DNA from: Zygaena filipendulae
Lineage: Eukaryota; Arthropoda; Insecta; Lepidoptera; Zygaenidae
DNA length: 64,000 nucleotides
NCBI GenBank assembly: GCA_907165275.2
Contig: CAJRBF020000005.1
Span: 558,001-622,000 of the forward strand
Direction of reading: 5' to 3'
The translations under genes and the position numbers were made by a program. Below the pieces are notes generated by a model. The model saw only the letters and a program-made list of their open reading frames with translations, was not told the origin of the DNA and ran no database searches. Numbering within the stretch: the first letter of the stretch is position 1; every line of letters begins with the position of its first letter. Positions 21,220 through 33,289 of this stretch are shown piece after piece.

Positions 21220-23589
21220 TGTAACTTTCACCCTCCTTCATCAATTTATGAACAACATCAAAGATGTTGAACATTTTAATTTTGGCCAATTTCGTCTAAT
21301 AGTTAGACCCAGTTTTACGTTGTGTTATAAATGACTCCAGTTCTTTTAGGTTGAGATTCGATTTCGTCATCATCCTATCCGCATTATTATAATGGGTCGA
21401 GGTTGGGCTTAGGTATTAATTGAATAAAACAACCATCAATTAATTTGACATTTTATTTTAATATTTGTGCATAATATTTCTGTAAGAAATATTTATATTT
21501 AGTACACCCAACTGCGTTTGAGTTGGGTGACATTCGATCTTTATATGAACTCGCTCTACACGAACGGTTCTATTTTTAAGTGCGAGACTACACTTTACAT
21601 TTATTTAACGTCTGTGCGTTAATAGTGTTGTTAGCCCGGAAGCAGAGAGACTCCAAAGATTGATAACCATGTTATGGTGGTTCACATAGCCACTAACTCC
21701 CGTCTATCGACGTTAGTAGTGTTCGGGATACTAAGATAGGAATATGATGCTCATAGAACACCTCCCATACGATGTTTAATTATATTCAACTTGATATTCC
21801 AATAGGAATATTTGTATTGGCTCTCACTACATAACAAGTTTATTATATAGCGAGAGGTGGCGTAGCCCCGTCCTGCGCTACCCACGGTGATGGTCATCCA
21901 CCTGCTCATAAGCAGTTACCACCCCCCCCCACCTGTGTTGCACAAGGTAGAGAGTTCTCCAAATATGCATAACCGACATCCGTTAGAGGATGAATCAGCT
22001 ATATGAGACTGTACGTCCCGTATCAGCAGCAATCGTTGGAGGTCATAATTCGGCGGTGCCGAGACCCCAGGGTACGTGTCAGCCCGAAGACCGAGGCCAT
22101 AATGCGGATAGTACCGCGACCTCAACACCATCCCAATAATTCAAATATAAGTGTATGAGACCAGTCTCGCCGGACATCATAACTTCAGTCGGTCAATTTG
22201 TGTTATAGTAGCTACACGTAGCTAAGGCCGAAGCCCAATTGATTGGATCACAGCTCGTCCTCGTACAACACCCACTCAGCACTCGTTCATTTTGATAAAC
22301 AAGTCGTGTTGAAAAACACAACTGTTTACCGAGATCAAGCGTTAACGACTAGGTCGTCCACAGCCGATCCCATAATCTCTGCACAACGTAACAAAGTCAC
22401 AAGCGCATTGACTATAATTATTATGTTTGTAAAAAAAAGAAAGTAATGTTATCTTGAAAGAAGAGCGTTCAACACTCCCTTGGTGTAGGAAGCGATCCCG
22501 CGTCTCCAGTCAGCCGCATAGTCGATGATAGTTTTTGAATAACACGGAAGGCGTAGTTATTCAATAGACAAGATACAATACGTGCACAACGAAACCCGTC
22601 ACGGCGAAGACAACTCAAGGCGCGGATTTTTACCTCTCCACGTTATCTTACGCTCGCGACGCGCGACGTCTAACCGCTCAGGATTAGAGTTCATCTTCGT
22701 TGTAAATTCCAATAAATTGAAAATACACGTATGCATCGAGCCGATAAGATGTGATGAATTATAATTTAATAACAATAAAATTACAATCCATACACACCGA
22801 AAGCCTTCCTCATAATAATATTTGTCTTCGCACAAGATATCCTAACGGACGTCGAGCGCGTTGACAAGGCTTTCGTACAGAGCGACAAAGTCACTAAGTA
22901 CGTAAGCTCGATCGAACTCCCAACTACATCATCTTTATTGTGAAAGTGGTCGTCGGCATTCTCATCTAAGACCTTCACGTGAGACTCCAATATAATTATT
23001 TAGATTTGTATAATAATACAATATCTGTACACGAGCTACCACCAAACTCGTTTGTCAACACTCTATGTTAACTTAATATTTGGATAAGCATAATAATGCA
23101 AATCTATATTCGAGCCACCACCAAACTCGTTTAACAACATTTAATGTTGTATACGCGACGCGCTCTACGCGCGACGCGTAGCCTCTCGACTCGCTCGTCC
23201 GCCCGCCGCGCGATGCCACTTCACGTCTCAGCCGCCCGCGTGGATACTGGCGGTGCGTTCACGTCTTGTTTGAGAGGGGTATGCGGGGGGTTGGGGGGTA
23301 CAAGTCGATATCACTGTTACATCTAAAACCAAGCACACGGTTAATATACCGTATTATAAATATTTTATTTCATGTGGATAATTATTTTATTGGTTTTAGT
23401 TTGTAAATTATACATCAATATCCTTACTCAGTTTAGATTATGAGTGTATTAACTCGCAATGCTTTTTAATAGCTTTTAAATACATTTCAACTTAATTTTA
23501 TAGTGTTTTAACTTATAATACTTTATACATATATCTTTAAAATGCTTTTTCGAATATAAATAAGTTTTTGAGCCTCATAGGGCGTCACA
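21220..23589 (-). mobile_element. Solo LTR D, a divergent relative of LTR A
   Basis: 2370 bp. On the minus strand it starts TGTGACGCCCTATGAGGCTC and ends GGTGAAAGTTACA. The 4-bp duplication ATAT lies at 21216-21219 and 23590-23593. Middle blocks (for example AACACGGAAGGCGT and CAGTCAGCCGCAT) are shared with LTR A, but the overall sequence is clearly diverged. It sits in the integrase of B; excision with one ATAT restores the frame. Confidence 0.88.
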
Positions 23590-23593
23590 ATAT

Positions 23594-24380
23594 CTTTAGA
23601 AAGTGTGAGGAGTCCGGCACAGATCCATTTATTGGTTTGTTGCAACATCGCAACACTCCAAGAGGTAATTTGTGTTCTCCTGCTCAATTATTAATGTCAA
23701 GAATTTTAAGAACTAAAGTACCCAATAAGTTAACTAATTTGAAACCCAAAGTTGTAAGATTTAACCTTCATAGTCAAAATTTAATTAAAAATAAGGAAAA
23801 AACTCAGTCATACTATAATAAAAGTTGTAAAAATTATAATTCATTTAACATCAATGATAATGTTTATTTTAAGCTGAAACCTACACATAAAAAGTGGTCA
23901 AAAGGTATTATTGTATCTAAATCAAAATTTCCACGTTCCTACATGATAAAAGATTTATATGGTAATGTTTATCGAAGAAATAGTCAACACATTCGTTTAT
24001 CATTTAGGAAGGAGGATAATAACTATAGTAATTCTTTGTCTTCTAACTATAGTAACTTTAATTCATTGTCTCATAGCTATAATAAACATAATTATGCAGA
24101 TCAAGATGATTATAACTTGTCTCCAAACAAAAATCAAAGTCCTAACAGAACTGATAGATCTGTAAGTCAAAGTCCAAATAAATGTAATGTGTCTCCATGT
24201 CAATCTCCATGTTCTGATAGAAATAATCAGCCAATTCTAAAGTCACCTGAACTAAGTTCAAATAATAATTCCAATGGTCAGAACAAGAAAGAAATATCTG
24301 AACCAAAGTCTGATTATTACTATGTGACAAGATCAGGAAGGCAAATAAGAAAGCCAAAAACATTCAATGTAAACTTTTAA
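23594..24380 (+). pseudogene. Element B pol, C-terminal integrase part
   Basis: About 260 codons that finish the B integrase. A TGFTP-like region (FIGLLQHRNTPRGNLCSPAQLLMSR) is followed by a C-terminal SH3-like segment (FNINDNVYFKLKPTHKKWSKGIIV...RSYMIKDLYGNVYRRNSQHIRL). A long low-complexity Asn/Ser-rich tail with N-Y-S repeats then ends in a short basic motif (RSGRQIRKPKTF). The frame joins 21219 directly when D is removed. The Asn/Ser tail is typical of AT-rich insect elements and has no known function. Confidence 0.85.
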
Positions 24381-24722
24381 TGTACCTATAGTTTCATAAT
24401 TATTATTCAAATGACAATGTTTAACTTAATTAACTTAATTAAATAACACAAGTATAAATTTATTCTAGATAAATGTGTACCGCAAAAATTCAATGTCTTG
24501 ATAATAATGTACGTAATTCTGCACTACTATACCTACTTATTTCTTTCAGTATAATACTTATTTAATTCATCACATTGTTTTCCAATTCAATAAATAAAGT
24601 TTTATAAATTTCAGAAAGTTCAGACTTCTGAAACTTTGTTTACAAAACTTCATAAATGTCATAATTTGTCATTAGCATAAACGTCAATGTCATGTCACAT
24701 TTGTCAATGTCGAAAAGGAGCA
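24381..24722 (+). other. Element B 3' untranslated region and polypurine tract
   Basis: Non-coding and AT-rich, ending in GAAAAGGAGCA, a purine-rich tract adjacent to the 3' LTR where plus-strand DNA synthesis would start. Confidence 0.7.
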
Positions 24723-24879
24723 TGTTGTAGATTCTAATCTATGTTGTCTGTGGTTAATTGTCTATGTCAGATGTACAATGTCCGCTGAATAAAAATATAT
24801 CGTCTCGTCACTGATCTCGCTGTCTTTATTTAAATAAATAGTAATCCATCCAGGCCAACATCATCTACAATATAAAACA
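24723..24879 (+). repeat. 3' LTR of element B
   Basis: 157 bp, reading identical to the 5' LTR at 9341-9497. It is followed by the target duplication ATCAA at 24880-24884. Confidence 0.92.
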
Positions 24880-24884
24880 ATCAA

Positions 24885-25860
24885 GGTGCTTATAAAATAA
24901 TTAAATACATTAGAGATAGATTTTACTGGGGTTCACTTACCAAAGATGTTAGGAAGAGGGTTAAGGTTTGTCATATTTGTCAAATGTCGAAGAGCGAAAA
25001 TATAAAATATGTAGGGCCGTGTCAATCAATATTGTCTAAGGACATAGGAGATATAGTTATGGCGGATCTTTATGGGCCATTACCAGCGGGTAATCTCGGG
25101 GCCAGATTTATAATAGTATTTCAAGATTCGTTTAGTAAGTTTATTAAAAATGTATTCATTGAAAAATGCAACCGGGAAAAGCGTTTTAACTAAATTTAAA
25201 CATTTTACGGAAATAATCAAACCAAAAGCCGGATATGACGGATAATGGAAAACAATTTATTAGTATAGTTTGGAAAGGGGGTGTAAGGGCGTTAGGTTGT
25301 AAACCAATTTATACGACTGTAAGAAATCCTAGACCTAACACCGTAGAGCGAGTAAACAAGGAGTTGGGTAGGTTGTTCAGGACTTATTGTCGCGCGAATC
25401 ATAAGTCTTGGCCAACTGTCTTACCAGCCTTGGAGGAATTATATAATAATAGTCATCACGATAGTACAGGCTTCACACCGTGTGAAATTATGTACGGCGA
25501 ATCGAATAAAATTTCATTCGACGATAAACTTAAACTCGAAAGAGAACCTTTGAATTTAGAACGTGTTAGAGAAAAATCTGAAAATCGGGAAAATCTGAAA
25601 AATACAAGCATTAGCGTCGCTCGAAATACGACAGAAAACATAGATTAATTTTGTTTCAAGTAGGAGACTTGGTGAAAATTCGGTAAGACAATAGGTCTGT
25701 TAAGGATAGGAAAGAGTCCAAAAAGTTTGAGTTTCTATATGAGGGTCCTTATGTAGTGGCTGCGGTGCCTTTTAATAATGTATACACGTTACACGACGTA
25801 AACACCGGAACCTTGAAAGGAAATTATAACGCGATTCATTTATATAAATACTATAAATAA
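24885..25860 (+). pseudogene. Element A pol, 3' part: integrase
   Basis: Continues the A frame broken at 9340. It shows the end of the zinc domain (CHICQMSK), the integrase core with the first Asp in VMADLYGPL, and then a frameshift near 25165. The second Asp (TDNGKQF) and the Glu (PNTVERVNKELG) are read in another frame to 25648. A further stretch to about 25860 in a third frame, with a stop near 25683, encodes the C-terminal part (YEGPYVVAA...YTLHDVNTG). Two frame breaks and an internal stop make it non-functional. It belongs to the Ty3/gypsy integrase family. Confidence 0.85.
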
Positions 25861-26296
25861 ATAAAAGTGCTAGTAACTAATAAATGTCAAACTAATGTGA
25901 TTTAGATTAATATAACTAAATAACTTATGTAACCTAAAATAATAATGTGATTGTAACTTTATTTTGATTAAATAAATTGGGTCAGGGAGAAATGACTCAA
26001 TCACATTCAATTGGCGTATCAGTAAATTCGAAATTTAATACTAACAACTTGCGGTTAAATAACGTCATCAAAATTTTTCGTTCAACGAAATAAAATAAAC
26101 ATATCAATTTAGAGGTAACAACGTTCAGAGATTGGTTAATGCGTTTCAGTATTGTATTGGTTACCAGTGAATGTGGTTGGAGGGGCGTTGGGGCGGTCGT
26201 TTCCCAAAAACCAAAATAAATTTATAACATACTTAGGCGACGTTAGGAGATTAAAAGTTTAATTCCACAGTGTTCCATTAAACTTTGGGGGGGGAT
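25861..26296 (+). other. Element A 3' untranslated region and polypurine tract
   Basis: No gene is present. It ends TTTGGGGGGGGAT (G8 at 26287-26294) immediately before the 3' LTR, a clear polypurine tract. Confidence 0.8.
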
Positions 26297-28982
26297 TGTG
26301 ACGACCCATAAGGTCCTACAAAATTTTTTTGGTTATAATTAAAAACTTAAATAATTGTTAAAGTATAGAAGATAATAAAATACACCGAAAAAATTACATT
26401 TAAAACATATTAGAGGACATTGCGGTACAAATTACATCAAAAACAAGTTTTAGTACATTTGTCAATAATAACTCTGAAACTGAAAGAGATAGGGCAAAAT
26501 ATTATATAATAGAAAGTGCTTGTATTAGGGAATACCAAATGTATATTGAATTTCGAGAGTATAGGAACAAGTTGGAAAACACGAATCCCCCCATTGCAGG
26601 CGTCTCGGAATACAGGGCCGAGCGCACCGCCAGTATCCACGGGCCGTATATCTACGGGGAATACGGAGGTAAAAAAATGTCCTGACGACAAAAGTTTGTT
26701 GGGAAAGTAAATTGATAATAGTGTAATAATAAACGAATGCGCTGGGGAGGGAACGTCTAAGGGACAATAAATATAATATTATTGCACATTTATCAAACAT
26801 AAAATTTATTTTCTCATACAAATTTTTTAATAAATAATATTCATGCAAAGTACGTCGTGGTCGAGCGGTCTGCGCGCAGAACGATTTATCGGTTTGTGCA
26901 AGGATTCGTACACGCGACCTGAAAGTTCGTCATTACGCATTGTGTCCTGATTGCGTTGTGCAGAGGCGAGCATGCGCGATTGTGATACTTGGTGGTCGCA
27001 TGAAAGCGTATGTGGGCCGATGCGCCTCGTGAACGAGATGCTTTGAGTAGAATATTTGTATTGATTTTTATCATTACAAAAGACGGTTCGTTACGAATAG
27101 TCTTGTTGAGCGAGCGATAGCGCAGAGTGATTTAATGTTTTTGTGCGAAGGTCTGTCAGTGCACTTGACGTTCGTTAGGATATCTCGAGCGTAGACCTGA
27201 AAACATTACTCACGAGGAAGGATCTTCAAATCACAGTACCAAATAGGCTCGAAGCAAACGGAACTCTAATCTTGAACGGTTGGACATTGCACGTCGCGAG
27301 CGTATGATGGCGTAGATGGGTAAAAATCCGCGCCTTGAGTCATCTGCGCCGGGACGAGTTTCGTTGTGCGCCTTGTACCTTACCTTGAATAACAACGCCT
27401 TCCGTGTTATTCAATCTACATATCACCGATGCGGCTGACTGGAGATGCCGGCCCTCTCCTACACCAGGGAAGGGTTGCTCGCTCTTCTTTCTGTTTTACC
27501 TTTCTTTTTATTATAAACATTACTGATGGGCCAATGCGCTCTGTGGCTCGATTGCTGGCTGCGAAGACAGACTGGAGCTACTGTGACTCGCAACCACATG
27601 TATGCTTACGTAGGTCCCTGCGCTTTGCGATCGAGACCGTTGTGCAGAGGCTGGGGGATCGACTGTTGGCGACCTCGTCGCTGACGCTAGATTCTCGGCA
27701 ACCTTTGTGTTTTTCAACACGATGTGCTTGCCAATGTTCTGATGTGGCAGAACGAGTTGGATGCCCGAGTGGGTTCACAGGGGAGAGAGAGCCATTCAAC
27801 TCTACAGCTACGGCTAGGCTACGGCCTCACTGCTTGCAGTATGACAGAGAGTTCATCAGCTGAAGTTCCAGGTTCCAGGGAGAGATTGGTCTCCGATAAC
27901 ACACACATACAATTTTGGATCACTGTGCTGGGGTTTGGTTTGTGGTGGTCCCACCCAACCCTGGTCTTCGGGCTGGCACATATTCAAGGGCTCACCATGG
28001 CTCCAACGCGGCGGTAGTCTTCGGACTGGGGACGTACAGTCTCCTCACTGGATTCCTGAAACGGACGCTGGTGAATGATCTTAGATGTAACCATCTAGAA
28101 TGATCCTCTACCTTATGAAATAGGTTGGGGGAGGTGACGAAGGCATTGTGCTGGATGGTCATCACCGTGGAATAGCGCAGGAGGGGCTATACCACCTTCC
28201 GGCGAATACTTATGTATTAACTGGAAGCCTTACCTTCGGTTTGACGTCGGGATTGGTTGCAGTGCCAACAATCATTTCACGTAGTACTTGAGGTTCCTGT
28301 GGCCAATGCTTGCGTCATGCTGAGGGGACAAAATCTGGTCGACCTTGGAATAGAATCGTCTGGGTGGTTTATTATATATATTTATGCGTCCTGGCAATGT
28401 CTGAGCCATCTGAGCCAGGAATGGTAGCTTTTGACGAGATGTTGACCGGGGTTAAACCGACAAACACAAACTAAAACAGATTGTAGGGATAGACAAACAT
28501 AAGGGTCAAGATTATTCAAACTTAGCCTACAAGCCAATAGATTAGACCGGAAAACAAACTAATAAAATAGAACATCGATATAATGTTAGGGAGGCAGGTC
28601 GTCACAAACAAACTAACAAAACTAGATCATCCACATAAATAGATTAAAAATAGATCATCCACCTAAAGTTAGGAAAGAGGTCGCGCGAAAGCAATAAAAA
28701 TAGAGATTCGTCCGTGTACTAGTCTAAAATCGTTCGTGTATTCGCTAGACATAAATTAGAGATCGTTCATGTATTAACTTTAGAATCTTAGCTATAAACT
28801 TAACCAAACTAAAAAACTATGATGCAAATACTGGGACGATAGTTCAATCTCAACCTAAAAGGATCATAGGTTACTGCACACAACGAATTTAGAGTCCTAA
28901 CCACTAGAGAATCAGGCCAAATTAGAGATTAACGTAGTAAGAAGTAGATCGGAGGAAGTAGCGCGAGGGGGGGTAAGTTACA
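26297..28982 (+). repeat. 3' LTR of element A
   Basis: 2686 bp, TGTGACGACC...AAGTTACA. It retains the two blocks missing from the 5' LTR and is followed by ATAG. The next 130 bp (28983-29112) is flanking DNA before the neighbouring solo LTR. Confidence 0.92.
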
Positions 28983-29112
28983 ATAGACTGTAGAGTAAAT
29001 AAAATGTTATTTGAGATAGCGGGAAAAACGCGCGGGAGAGCATGTTTATATATTAATGGCAGCAACAAAGGATCGAGTCAGTGGTGCTGGTGATTTCGTA
29101 GATGGAAGACAT

Positions 29113-31805
29113 TGTGACGACCCATAAGGTCCTACAAAATTTTTTGGTTATAATTAAAAACTTAAATAATTGTTAAAGTATAGAAGATAATAAAATACAC
29201 CTACAAAATTACATTTAAAACATATTAGAGGACATTGCGGTACAAATTACATCAAAAACAAATTTTAGTACGTTTATCAACAATAACTCTGAAACTGAAG
29301 GAGATAGGACAAAATATTATATGATAGAAAGTGCTTGTATTAGGGAATATCAAATGTATGTTGAATTTCAAGAGTATAGGATCAAGTTGGAAAACACGAA
29401 TCCCCGCCTCAGGCGTCTCAGTGAACGCACCGCCAGTATCCACGAGCCGTATATCTACGGGGAATACGGAGGTAAAAAAATGTCCTGACGACAAAAGTTT
29501 GTTGGGAAAGTAAATTGATAATAGTGTAATAATAAACGAATGCGCTCGGGAGGGAACGTCTAAGGGACAATAAATATAATATTATTGCACATTTATCAAA
29601 CATAAAATTTATTTTCTCATACAAATTTTTTAATAAATAATATTCATGCAAAGTACGTCGTGGTCGAGCGGTCTGCGCGCAGAACGATTTATCAGTTTGT
29701 GCAAGGATTCGTACACGCGACCTGAAAGTTTCGTCATTACGCATTGTGTCTTGATTGCGTTGTGCAGAGGCGAGCATGCGCGATTGTGATACTTGGTGGT
29801 CGCATGAAAGCGTATGTGGGCCGATGCGCCTCGTGAACGAGATGTTTTGAGTAGAATATTTGTATTGATTTTTATCATTACAAAAGACGGTTCGTTACGA
29901 ATAGTCTTGTTGAGCGAGCGATAGCGCAGAGTGGTTTAATGTTTTTGTGCGAAGGTCTGTCAGTGCACTTGACGTCCGTTAGGATATCTCGAGCGTAGAC
30001 CTGAAAACATTAGTCACGAAAAAGGATCTTCAAATTACAGTACCAAGTAGGCTCGAAGCAAACGGAACTCTAATCTTGAACGGTTGGACATTGCACGTCG
30101 CGAGCGTATGATGGCGTAGATGGGTAAAAATCCGCGCCTTGAGTCATCTGCGCCGGGACGAGTTTCGTTGTGCACCTTGTACCTTACCTTGAATAACAAC
30201 GCCTTCCGTGTTATTCAAACTACATATCACCGATGCGGCTGACTGGAGATGCCGGCCCTCTCCTACACCAGGGAAGGATTGCTCGCTCTTCTTTCTGTTT
30301 TACCTTTCTTTTTATTATAAACATTACTAATGGGCCAATGCGCTCTGTGGCTCGATTGCTGGCTGCGGAGACAGACTGGAGCTACTGTGACTCGCAACCA
30401 CATGTATGCTTACGTAGGTCCCTGCGCTTTGCGATCGAGACCGTTGTGCAGAGGCTGGGGGATCGGCTGTTGGCGACCTCGTCGCTGACGCTAGATTCTC
30501 GGCAACCTTTGTGTTTTTCAACACGATGTGCTTGCCAATGTTCTGATGTGGCAGAACGAGTTGGATGCCCGAGTGGGTTCACAGGGGAGAGAGAGCCATT
30601 CAACTCTACAGCTACGGTTAGGCTACGGCCTTACTGCTTGCAGTATGACAGAGAGTTCATCAGCTGAAGTTCCAGGTTCCAGGGAGAGATTGGTCTCCGA
30701 TAACACACACATACAATTTTGGATCACTGTGCTGGGGTTTGGTTTGTGGTGGTCCCACCCAACCCTGGTCTTCGGGCTGGCACATATTCAAGGGCTCACC
30801 ATGGCTCCAACGCGGCGGTAGTCTTCGGACTGGGGACGTACAGTCTCCTCACTGGATTCCTGAAACGGACGCTGGTGAATGATCTTAGATGTAACCATCT
30901 AGAATGATCCTCTACCTTGTGAAACAGGTTGGGGGAGGTGACGAAGGCATTGTGCTGGATGGTCATCACCGTGGAATAGCGCAGGAGGGGCTATACCACC
31001 TTCCGGCGAATACTTATGTATTAACTGGAAGCCTTACCTTCGGTTTGACGTCGGGATTGGTTGCAGTGCCAACAATCATTTCACGTAGTACTTGAGGTTC
31101 CTGTGGCCAATGCTTGCGTCATGCTGAGGGGACAAAATCTGGTCGACCTTGGAATAGAATCGTCTGGGTGGTTTATTATATATATTTATGCGTCCTGGCA
31201 ATGTCTGAGCCATCTGAGCCAGGAATGGTAGCTTTTGACGAGATGTTGACCGGGGTTAAACCGACAAACACACACTAAAACAGATTGTAGGGATAGACAA
31301 ACATAAGGGTCAAGATTATTCAAACTTAGCCTACAAGCCAATAGATTAGGCCGGAAAACAAACTAATAAAATAGAACATCGATATAATGTTAGGGAGGCA
31401 GGTCGTCACAAACAAACTAACAAAACTAGATCATCCACATAAATAAACTACAAGTAGATCATCCACATAGATAAACTAAAAATAGATCATCCACCTAAAG
31501 TTAGGAAAGAGGTCGCACGAAAGCAATAAAAATAGGGATTCGTCCGTGTACTAATCTAAAACCGTCCGTGTATTCGCTAAGCATAAATTAGAGATCGTTC
31601 ATGTATTAACTTTAGAATCTTAACTATAAACTTAACCAAACAAAAAACTATGGTGCAAATACTGGGACGATAGTTCAATCTCATCCTAAAAGGATCATAG
31701 GTTACTGCACACAACGAAATTAGAGTCCTAACCACTAGACAATCAGGCCATATTAGAGATTATCGTAGTAAGAGGTAGATCGGAGAAAGTCGCGCGTAAG
31801 TTACA
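29113..31805 (+). mobile_element. Solo LTR of family A
   Basis: 2693 bp with a 4-bp duplication ACAT (29109-29112, 31806-31809). No internal element sequence is present. A block around 29404-29420 is shortened relative to the other copies. Confidence 0.92.
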
Positions 31806-31814
31806 ACATCATCG

Positions 31815-32047
31815 GCCGCACTCAGAGTCGACTTTAATGATTACTTAGTTAAGTATAGATTTTTAAAACAAAAAAGCCACAATCAGATACGTTCAGTAAA
31901 TTAATGTTAATTGGCATTTAATGAGATATAACTTAATTAGTTGAATGCCAATTAACATTATTTTATTAAACTTGTCTGATTGCGGCAGTTTTGTTTTAAA
32001 AATCTATACTTAACTAAGTAATCATTAAAGTCGACTCTGAGTGCGGC
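31815..32047. mobile_element. Long-hairpin MITE
   Basis: 233 bp. The outer 59 bp starting GCCGCACTCAGAGTCGAC are repeated inverted at the right end. A second, imperfect arm extends the hairpin to about 100 bp per side, leaving a centre near 31920-31945. No coding. I could not fix a target duplication, so the superfamily is unknown. Confidence 0.75.
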
Positions 32048-32364
32048 GGCATAACATCGAAAGTTAAGTATTGGTAGACAGTTTTGGCTCTATTTAATAA
32101 TTGTAATAATAATTGTGATTACTGTATTGTTCTCATAAAATATACTGTTCAAGCTTAACTTTAGCTTCAGAGATTTGATTACTTTGTGCGTAACATGTTT
32201 TGAGATTCCTATTGCTTATCTATACTGGCTTTGATTATTATATAATTTGATACAAATTATATCAAAGAGTTTTTATTATAATTGGTAATACAGACACAAA
32301 GTAATAGTTTTGTTAAAATCAGGCTTTGTTTTATTTATTAGGTATCCTTACTAATGCTAATAAT
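32048..32364. other. Spacer, no gene
   Basis: AT-rich sequence between the MITE and a truncated gag. The truncation point of the neighbouring element lies somewhere near 32330-32365. Confidence 0.4.
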
Positions 32365-32829
32365 TTAACAAAAGAGTTTATTTCTCTCTGTACCGGGTAT
32401 GAACCCGAGTACGAACCGGTCGCGTAGCATCTCCTCCAGAGCTGATCCGAACTGCCATTCTGGGGATAATTGTCGTACGCGCCTTGCCCACTGTGTGAAG
32501 TCTTCTCCCAGTTCTTGTGTAGCTGCGTGGAATCGATGTCTTTCTGCCAAAAGTGATTTTTTGGGCATGACATGCTTTTCGATTTCTAGTATTAACTCGC
32601 CGTAAGTAAAATCATCCACTGTCTTGGGTGCTATGAGTTCGCGTACTAGTTTAAATGCCGGCTCGCTGAGTGCACTCATTAACACTGCTCGCCTACGAAC
32701 GTCTTCTTGGGATTTCTTCACTTCTTTACAATCTAAAAGATTTGCTGTAAGCCAATGTATAAGCCTCTCTTTGAAGGTGATCCAATCTTGACCTAGGTCG
32801 AAGGTTGGGATTACTCTGATTAGACTCAT
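32365..32829 (-). pseudogene. Gypsy-type gag fragment
   Basis: 154 residues of a retrotransposon capsid (Retrotrans_gag-like), starting from ATG at 32829. Typical features are WITFKERLIHWLTANLL near the N-terminus and DFTQWARRVRQLS and LRDRFVLGFI later. The protein stops just after the capsid region, with no zinc knuckle or pol, so the element is truncated. The LTR and primer-binding site lie directly upstream on the minus strand. Confidence 0.82.
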
Positions 32830-32885
32830 CTTTCTGCGTTATTTTATTTAATTTAATAATTTTTATTTTTTTGTGTCGCGGGTAG

Positions 32886-32997
32886 CTCCTCGTCGCCACT
32901 GTTACAAATGAAACGAGCGTATCGGGCGGTAGCGTTTATTGCACTGCTCGTCCCTGCATCTTACATCGATATACCTCTAGATACCTACTCACTAACA
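32886..32997 (-). repeat. Short 5' LTR and primer-binding site of the truncated gypsy element
   Basis: On the minus strand a 98-bp LTR, TGTTAGTGAG...TTTGTAACA (32900-32997), contains GCAATAAACG, a likely polyadenylation signal. A GTGGCGACGAGGAGC primer-binding site follows (32886-32899). The matching 3' LTR is not in this region. Confidence 0.65.
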
Positions 32998-33289
32998 ATA
33001 TATTTTTGTGATTAGGTACGCGGAGAACGTGGTATGTCAAAAGTTTAGCAGGTTAACATCGAAAGATCACGTGCTACCGCTGTATATCGCCTCTCATTGC
33101 TCAACTACATCTGGTGTTACGAGTGGAGTCTCCTGGAGTCAACCTTCGAGTGGTCGTTAATCCGCACCTGCGGAGTAAGACCTGTACTCTGTCCCTGTAT
33201 TTGTGTACTAAAGCTATTTGGTGAGACGCTTTCATTTTATTAGACTATGGAGCTGAATATTCAATTGAAGTTTTTGTCTTTTTGGCGAT

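Larger units (their letters stand above)
9341..24879 (+). mobile_element. LTR retrotransposon B (Ty3/gypsy, possibly Mag-like)
   Basis: Inserted into the integrase region of A with a 5-bp duplication ATCAA (9336-9340, 24880-24884). The short 157-bp LTRs start TGTTGTAG and end AAAACA, and the two copies read identical throughout. The coding region is gag and pol in one frame, interrupted by element C (10508-18697), a one-base frameshift in a T8 run at 20922-20929, and solo LTR D (21220-23589). The Mag-like assignment rests on the short LTR and single-ORF layout and is tentative. Confidence 0.9.
5772..28982 (+). mobile_element. LTR retrotransposon A (Ty3/gypsy type), host of a nest
   Basis: Outer element of the nest. 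It is bounded by LTRs starting TGTGACGACC and ending AAGTTACA, with a 4-bp target duplication ATAG at 5768-5771 and 28983-28986. Its own sequence is 5772-9340 plus 24885-28982; the remainder is inserted element B and its guests. Internally it retains a primer-binding site, a hairpin-repeat leader, part of pol (end of reverse transcriptase, RNase H, integrase) and a G8 polypurine tract. Gag, protease and the reverse-transcriptase catalytic core are missing, and the integrase is frameshifted. It is therefore a defective copy. Confidence 0.88.

Noticed and set aside
27429..28103. ORFs of 60-144 residues inside the A-family LTRs
   Set aside because: They recur in every LTR copy at the same place, overlap on both strands and show no family features. 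They are open frames in repeated non-coding DNA.
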